From the NCBI GenBank assembly GCA_016212295.1, contig JACRGO010000005.1, forward strand, positions 1 through 8,954: a DNA stretch of 8,954 nucleotides, in the 5' to 3' direction. Shown here in pieces: positions 5,950 through 8,954 of the stretch. The stretch is from Nitrospinota bacterium (GTDB lineage: Bacteria > Nitrospinota > Nitrospinia > JACRGO01). Numbering within the stretch: the first letter of the stretch is position 1; each line of letters starts with the position of its first letter. The translations under genes were made by a program, and so were the position numbers. Below the pieces are notes generated by a model. It had not been told where the DNA came from. It saw only the letters and a program-made list of their open reading frames with translations, and did no database searches.

Positions 5950-6010
5950 TCATGAGCCATGAGTCCTTGACCCACCACTCATGACGCATGACGCACCACT
6001 CATGACGCAT
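5950..6010. repeat. Tandem repeat cluster, CACCACTCATGACGCAT type
   Basis: Two exact 17-base copies of CACCACTCATGACGCAT start at 5973 and 5994 (period 21), preceded by degraded units (CATGAGCCATGAGTCC, 5951-5966). The second copy overlaps the last codons and stop of cinA (6000-6010). The cluster fills the gap between the converging pgk and cinA genes. Confidence 0.85.
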
Positions 6011-7247
6011 TTCCTGCTACATCCAACAGCGCAAGCCTCACCATGTTCAGCCCATGAAAAAGCGCCCTTTCCCGGATATCGGCCCGGTCCCCGCTGATTA
6101 CGCGCCTTTCGACAGCAACACGGTCCCGGTGGTCCGCTATCCCGAAGCACACGGTCCCCACCGGCTTCTCTTCGGACCCGCCTCCAGGCCCGGCGATCCC
6201 GGTCACGGCCAAGCATACATCGCACCCTAAAGCCCTCTTTCCTCCCCTGGCAAGCGCCTCCGCAGTCTCAACGCTTACTGCCCCATGCCGCTCCAGCAAG
6301 GCCGGGCTAACCCCGGCCAACCGGACTTTAAGTTCATTGGAATAAACCACAAGCCCCCCGTTGAAGTACGCGGAGCTTCCAGCGCGATCAGTGAGATATT
6401 TGGAGATGTGTCCGCCTGTGCACGACTCCACGCAGCCGAGGGTCAGATTTTTTCCGGCCAGCAGTCCGCCTATTATGGCCCCCATCTCCTCTTCGCCGTA
6501 TCCATAAATTAATTGACCAAGGCAGGCTTCAAGGTCCTCCCGGAGCCTGGCCTTCCAGCCGCTGTCCTCCTTTGTTGGATAAAATTTGATGATGATCCCT
6601 TCCCCTCCAGCCAGAATTTCCCATCGCACGCAATGGCGCGGGACGATCTTTTCCTTTATGATGGCGTCGATGGCGGATTCGCCGGTCCCGATGGTCTTAA
6701 CTACAAGCCTCTCCGTCCCTTGGCGCTTGGGCAGCTCAATGGACAGGATGGGAAGCGCCTGATCCAGGAACATCCTTTTCATTTCCGAGGGGACCCCTGG
6801 AAAGGCAAAGACACGGCATCCCTTTTCACTGAGGAAAAATCCGCAGGCGGTGCCTATTGGGTTTGGGAGGATTTGAGAGCCTTGCGGGAAAAGGGCCTGC
6901 TTTTCATTGTTGGACGGCATGGCCCTCCCGCACGAGTCGAATTTCCTTTTCAGTATTTCAAGCTCCGCTGGGTCTTTAACCAATGGACGTCCAAGAGCCC
7001 CGGCCACTGCCTCCCTGGTTATGTCGTCCTCGGTTGGACCCAGCCCGCCCATGATGAAGACATGGGAAAATTCCTCTATGCCGCTTCTGATAGCTGCCCG
7101 CGCAAGGCCAGGATCATCCGGCAGGATGGAGACCTTTCTTACCTGGAGTGAATAAGCGGACAATTCCCGCTCGATAAAGGAGGAGTTCGTGTCAACGATA
7201 TCTCCATTCAGGAGTTCATTGCCGATGGCGAGGATGAAGGCGTTCAT
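6000..7247 (-). CDS. cinA: CinA-family protein: MoCF-like pyrophosphatase domain plus PncC-type NMN amidohydrolase domain
   Basis: Proteins with this two-domain layout are linked to nucleotide clean-up (N-terminal COG1058 domain, ADP-ribose/NAD-related pyrophosphatase) and nicotinamide mononucleotide deamidation (C-terminal COG1546/PncC domain) in NAD recycling. Despite the name, a direct role in competence is not general. The 415 residues show GNELLNGDIVDTNSSFI at the start, MGGLGPTEDD (66-75) and PGVPSEM (150-156). The C-terminal domain has ESCTGG (274-279), VYSNELK (301-307) and TGIAGPGGGS (349-358). The length is normal. The ATG at 7247 is the only reasonable start, because an in-frame stop lies a short way upstream, yet no purine-rich ribosome site precedes it. 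The final residues and TGA stop fall in a tandem repeat shared with the spacer. It converges on pgk. Confidence 0.94.
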   Translation of the reverse strand: MNAFILAIGNELLNGDIVDTNSSFIERELSAYSLQVRKVSILPDDPGLARAAIRSGIEEFSHVFIMGGLGPTEDDITREAVAGALGRPLVKDPAELEILKRKFDSCGRAMPSNNEKQALFPQGSQILPNPIGTACGFFLSEKGCRVFAFPGVPSEMKRMFLDQALPILSIELPKRQGTERLVVKTIGTGESAIDAIIKEKIVPRHCVRWEILAGGEGIIIKFYPTKEDSGWKARLREDLEACLGQLIYGYGEEEMGAIIGGLLAGKNLTLGCVESCTGGHISKYLTDRAGSSAYFNGGLVVYSNELKVRLAGVSPALLERHGAVSVETAEALARGGKRALGCDVCLAVTGIAGPGGGSEEKPVGTVCFGIADHRDRVAVERRVISGDRADIRERALFHGLNMVRLALLDVAGNAS

Positions 7248-7561
7248 TTTGAGGACGTAGGGGGCGGTTGTCTATAAATAATGCCTGACCGAAAACCCTG
7301 GTTTTTCGGTCAAGAAATTCGAAGCACGAAATATGAAACAAATTCGAATAGCCAAATTTCAATATACCAAACCACGTTGGCCTGAGTTTGAAATTTTATT
7401 GATTTCTAGTACGGAGGAGCAGGCTATAATCAAAAATCGTGGAGTAGAAATCCGAAACCCTCAAATGGGCCGCTGGAATGCTCATGGGCCAAGCCTTGCT
7501 TATAATCGGAATGCTTAAATTCTTGCAGGTTTTAAATTTTATTCTTCTTGGCCTCTGACCT
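7248..7561. other. 314-bp spacer between accA and cinA
   Basis: It contains one copy of a dispersed hairpin repeat (7271-7341) and AT-rich sequence with AAATTTCAA/TTTGAAATTTT stretches. Short frames exist on both strands but none has a ribosome site or a recognisable product. No convincing accA terminator or cinA promoter was found. Confidence 0.55.
7271..7341. repeat. Dispersed hairpin repeat, copy A
   Basis: This copy matches 8727-8804 over its whole length with a few substitutions and a 7-base gap. Its core TGACCGAAAA...TTTTCGGTCA is a 10-bp perfect stem, followed by AAATTCGAAGCACGAAATA. The two copies are in direct orientation, one upstream of cinA and one upstream of accA. Confidence 0.85.
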
Positions 7562-8515
7562 TCACATCTCAACGAATTCACCTATTACACGATATTTTTG
7601 CAAGCGCTGGTTAATTAGATCCTCTGGAGACATGGCGCAAAGTTCATTCAAATTGCGGCGAAGGACCCTGCGCAGAATGGAGGCGGTACGGTCGTAATCC
7701 TTGTGCGCTCCTCCAAGTGGTTCCTTGATGATTTCATCAATAATCCTGAATTGCTTCAGGTTTTGCGCGGTGATGGAAAGGGCCTCGGCCGCCTCCTTCA
7801 TCTTTTCGTTGCCGCCCCAAAGAATCGCCGCGCACCCTTCGGGAGAAATAACAGAGTAGACCGCGTTCTCCAGCATAAGGACGCGGTTTCCCATGCCGAT
7901 GGCCAGCGCCCCTCCGCTCCCCCCTTCTCCGATCACAACTGATATCATGGGCACCGGCAAAAGGGCCATCTCCTTCAAATTCTCCGCGATGGCCCCTGCT
8001 TGGCCTCGCTCTTCGGCCTCGATGCCGGGAAAGGCGCCTGGCGTGTCCATGAAGGCTATAATAGGCTTTTTGAATTTCGCCGCGAACTTCATCAGCCGAA
8101 GCGCCTTGCGAAAACCATCAGGCATGGGCATACCGAAATTCCTGTATAACTTTTCCTTGGTGTCCCGCCCCTTTTGATGTCCTATCACCACCACCGGCCT
8201 TCCATCCAGTTTTCCTATGCCTCCAACTATGGATGGACCTTCGGAAAAGGCCCGCTCCCCATGCAGCTCCATGAAATCCGTGATGATTCTGTCTATATAA
8301 TCCTTGGTATAGGGCCGGTCAGGATGCCTTGCCATGAGGGTCCTCTCCCAACTGCTGAGCTTGGCGAAGACGTCCCTTTGCTTCCTCTTTATTTTTTTCC
8401 TGAGCTTTGCTATCTCATCAGAGAGGTCAATCCCGTCCTTTTGGGACAAGGCTATCAATTCCTCGACCTTTTGCTCCAGATTGAAAATAGGCTCTTCCAG
8501 TTCAAGTACTTGCAT
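7562..8515 (-). CDS. accA: Acetyl-CoA carboxylase carboxyltransferase, alpha subunit
   Basis: AccA pairs with AccD to move the carboxyl group from carboxybiotin (on AccB) to acetyl-CoA, giving malonyl-CoA for fatty-acid synthesis in the cytoplasm. The 317 residues match the usual family length. There is a charged N-terminal helical part (LEQKVEELIALSQ...KLRKKIKRKQRD), then the ClpP/crotonase-fold domain. Signatures include HPDRPYTKDYI (64-74), GHQKGRDTKEKLYRNFGM, FMDTPGAFPGIEAEERGQ and GEGGSGGALAIGMGNRVLMLE (196-216), with SVISPEGCAAILW next. The ATG at 8515 has AGGGA at a 7-8 base spacing. accD and other acc genes are not in the window. The upstream spacer holds the second dispersed repeat and an IS end. 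Confidence 0.97.
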   Translation of the reverse strand: MQVLELEEPIFNLEQKVEELIALSQKDGIDLSDEIAKLRKKIKRKQRDVFAKLSSWERTLMARHPDRPYTKDYIDRIITDFMELHGERAFSEGPSIVGGIGKLDGRPVVVIGHQKGRDTKEKLYRNFGMPMPDGFRKALRLMKFAAKFKKPIIAFMDTPGAFPGIEAEERGQAGAIAENLKEMALLPVPMISVVIGEGGSGGALAIGMGNRVLMLENAVYSVISPEGCAAILWGGNEKMKEAAEALSITAQNLKQFRIIDEIIKEPLGGAHKDYDRTASILRRVLRRNLNELCAMSPEDLINQRLQKYRVIGEFVEM

Positions 8516-8726
8516 GAAAAATCCCTATCCAGAAAAAGGATGAATAACCGCGAAGGAGGCGAATTCTCCTGGTCTTGAATAAATTCCGCCATGTGATGCT
8601 CATATCGATTTTAGTATTTTTTGCGTCTATCCACAACCACCACCATGCCCGCCCGGAAATCTAATATCCTGAAATGCATTCCGGTCCCCGCCAAGGAATT
8701 TATCCGTCCCGCTTCCAGGCCACATA

Positions 8727-8804
8727 TCGATAAATAGTGCCTGACCGAAAACCCGGATTTTTCGGCCAGGAAATTCGAACTCCAAAGCACGAAATACGAA
8801 ACAA
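8727..8804. repeat. Dispersed hairpin repeat, copy B
   Basis: This is the second copy of the element at 7271-7341, with seven extra bases (CTCCAAA, 8780-8786). The stem CCTGACCGAAAA/TTTTCGGCCAGG pairs at all but one position. In copy A the corresponding position is restored on the right arm (GGTCA), so the stem seems to be kept while the sequence drifts. The IS end begins about 10-15 bases after it. Confidence 0.85.
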
Positions 8805-8814
8805 GGACCAAATA

Positions 8815-8835
8815 TTTAGAAGCTGTCTTGAAAAA
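8815..8835 (-). repeat. IS terminal inverted repeat (3' end of the right element)
   Basis: This is the exact 21-base reverse complement of 120-140, with core GAAGCTGTCTTGAA on the plus strand. It lies immediately beyond the transposase stop codon (8837-8839). The preceding TTA (8816-8818) may be target sequence. Confidence 0.85.
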
Positions 8836-8954
8836 ATCATATGCATTTAGCGACCGTAATGCGTAGCATGGCAATTCGCACCATATTTTCTTCGGAACGG
8901 GTCAGTATTTCGTAATCTTTTGACAAACGCCTGAAGTTTCCTAACCAGGCAAAG
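8819..8954 (-). mobile_element. IS5-type insertion element, 3' end portion
   Basis: It consists of the transposase C-terminus plus the terminal inverted repeat, in minus orientation like the left-edge element. Its 5' part lies outside the window. The shared terminal repeat suggests the two edge elements are of the same IS type. The sequence between the elements carries only housekeeping genes. Confidence 0.8.
8837..8954 (-). CDS. IS5-family transposase, C-terminal fragment (runs off window)
   Basis: The minus strand from 8953 to the TGA at 8837-8839 encodes 38 residues beginning FAWLGNFRRLSKDYE. This is the IS5-family C-terminal signature in which the final E is the third catalytic acid of the DDE triad, within the Y/R...E context. 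The rest (ENMVRIAMLRITV) also fits the usual last helix. The other catalytic residues and the start lie beyond base 8954. It ends normally and abuts the terminal repeat, so this end of the element appears intact. Confidence 0.88.
   Translation of the reverse strand, partial: FAWLGNFRRLSKDYEILTRSEENMVRIAMLRITVAKCI

Larger units (their letters stand above)
8516..8836. other. Spacer upstream of accA up to the IS transposase end
   Basis: No gene is supported. A minus-strand frame at 8611-8874 begins inside the transposase in another frame, crosses the IS end and the repeat, and resembles nothing known. The segment 8610-8722 is richer in GC than its surroundings and is bracketed by two copies of CATATCGAT (8601-8609 and 8723-8731). 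The dispersed repeat copy B occupies 8727-8804. No clear accA promoter was found. Confidence 0.5.

Noticed and set aside
5700-6010. Minus-strand frames across the pgk end and the tandem repeats
   Set aside because: Their sequence comes from the repeats and from antisense pgk. No family match or start signal is visible.
5895-6010. Possible CRISPR array from the tandem repeats
   Set aside because: Units are short and imperfect, the spacing is only a few bases and there are no spacers of uniform length. No cas genes are present.
6285-7151. Long plus-strand frames opposite cinA (up to 212 codons)
   Set aside because: They are antisense to a clear two-domain CinA protein and are explained by its codon usage.
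7333-7581. Short frames on both strands in the accA-cinA spacer
   Set aside because: They are low-complexity, overlap repeat sequence on one side and the accA end on the other, lack ribosome sites and resemble no family.
8611-8874. An 87-codon minus-strand frame upstream of accA
   Set aside because: It begins inside the transposase C-terminus in a different frame, crosses the IS end and the dispersed repeat, and has no recognisable product or ribosome site.
1-8954. Composite transposon carrying cargo between two ISs
   Set aside because: The intervening genes are housekeeping and show no transfer, resistance or accessory signature. Two independent insertions or an assembly break explain the layout equally well.

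Overview
The window looks like a chromosomal stretch from an uncultured, probably anaerobic, Gram-negative-type bacterium. Its coding regions are moderately GC-rich and its spacers are AT-rich. The gene set (hflK-hflC, an HU/IHF protein, a ComF-type phosphoribosyltransferase, pgk, cinA, accA) is ordinary housekeeping. The spacers are full of dispersed imperfect palindromes and short tandem repeats, and the window is bounded by IS5-type transposase fragments. This combination would fit a Desulfobacterota (deltaproteobacterial) or similar lineage, but that placement is an inference from gene style, not a proof.

Layout from left to right. Bases 1-63 are the N-terminus of a minus-strand IS5-family transposase that runs off the window, and its terminal inverted repeat is at 120-140. 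A spacer with a (TGAG)16 microsatellite and a G8 tract follows. On the minus strand come hflC (344-1195) and hflK (1373-2443), in transcriptional order hflK then hflC, with a palindromic repeat between them. Next is an HU/IHF gene (2669-2947). Both hflK and the HU/IHF gene have near-consensus sigma70 promoters with 17-nt spacers. A 472-bp AT-rich spacer with three inverted repeats precedes comF (3420-4148, minus). comF is divergent from pgk (4350-5849, plus), with apparently overlapping promoters between them. pgk converges on cinA (6000-7247, minus) across a patch of tandem repeats that reaches into the cinA stop codon. A 314-bp spacer and accA (7562-8515, minus) follow. The right edge holds the C-terminus and terminal repeat of a second IS5-type element in the same orientation as the left one.

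The genes do not form one pathway. hflK/hflC encode the membrane SPFH complex that modulates FtsH protease. The HU/IHF protein shapes the nucleoid. ComF belongs to DNA uptake or an unknown phosphoribosyl-transfer role. PGK is glycolytic/gluconeogenic, CinA is a nucleotide/NAD-salvage enzyme, and AccA feeds fatty-acid synthesis. I saw no tRNA, rRNA, CRISPR array or recognisable riboswitch, and no convincing new multi-gene system. The most unusual things are an enlarged, divergent PGK, the repeat-rich spacers (one repeat probably interrupted by an IS, one supplying a stop codon), and the same-orientation IS ends at both edges.
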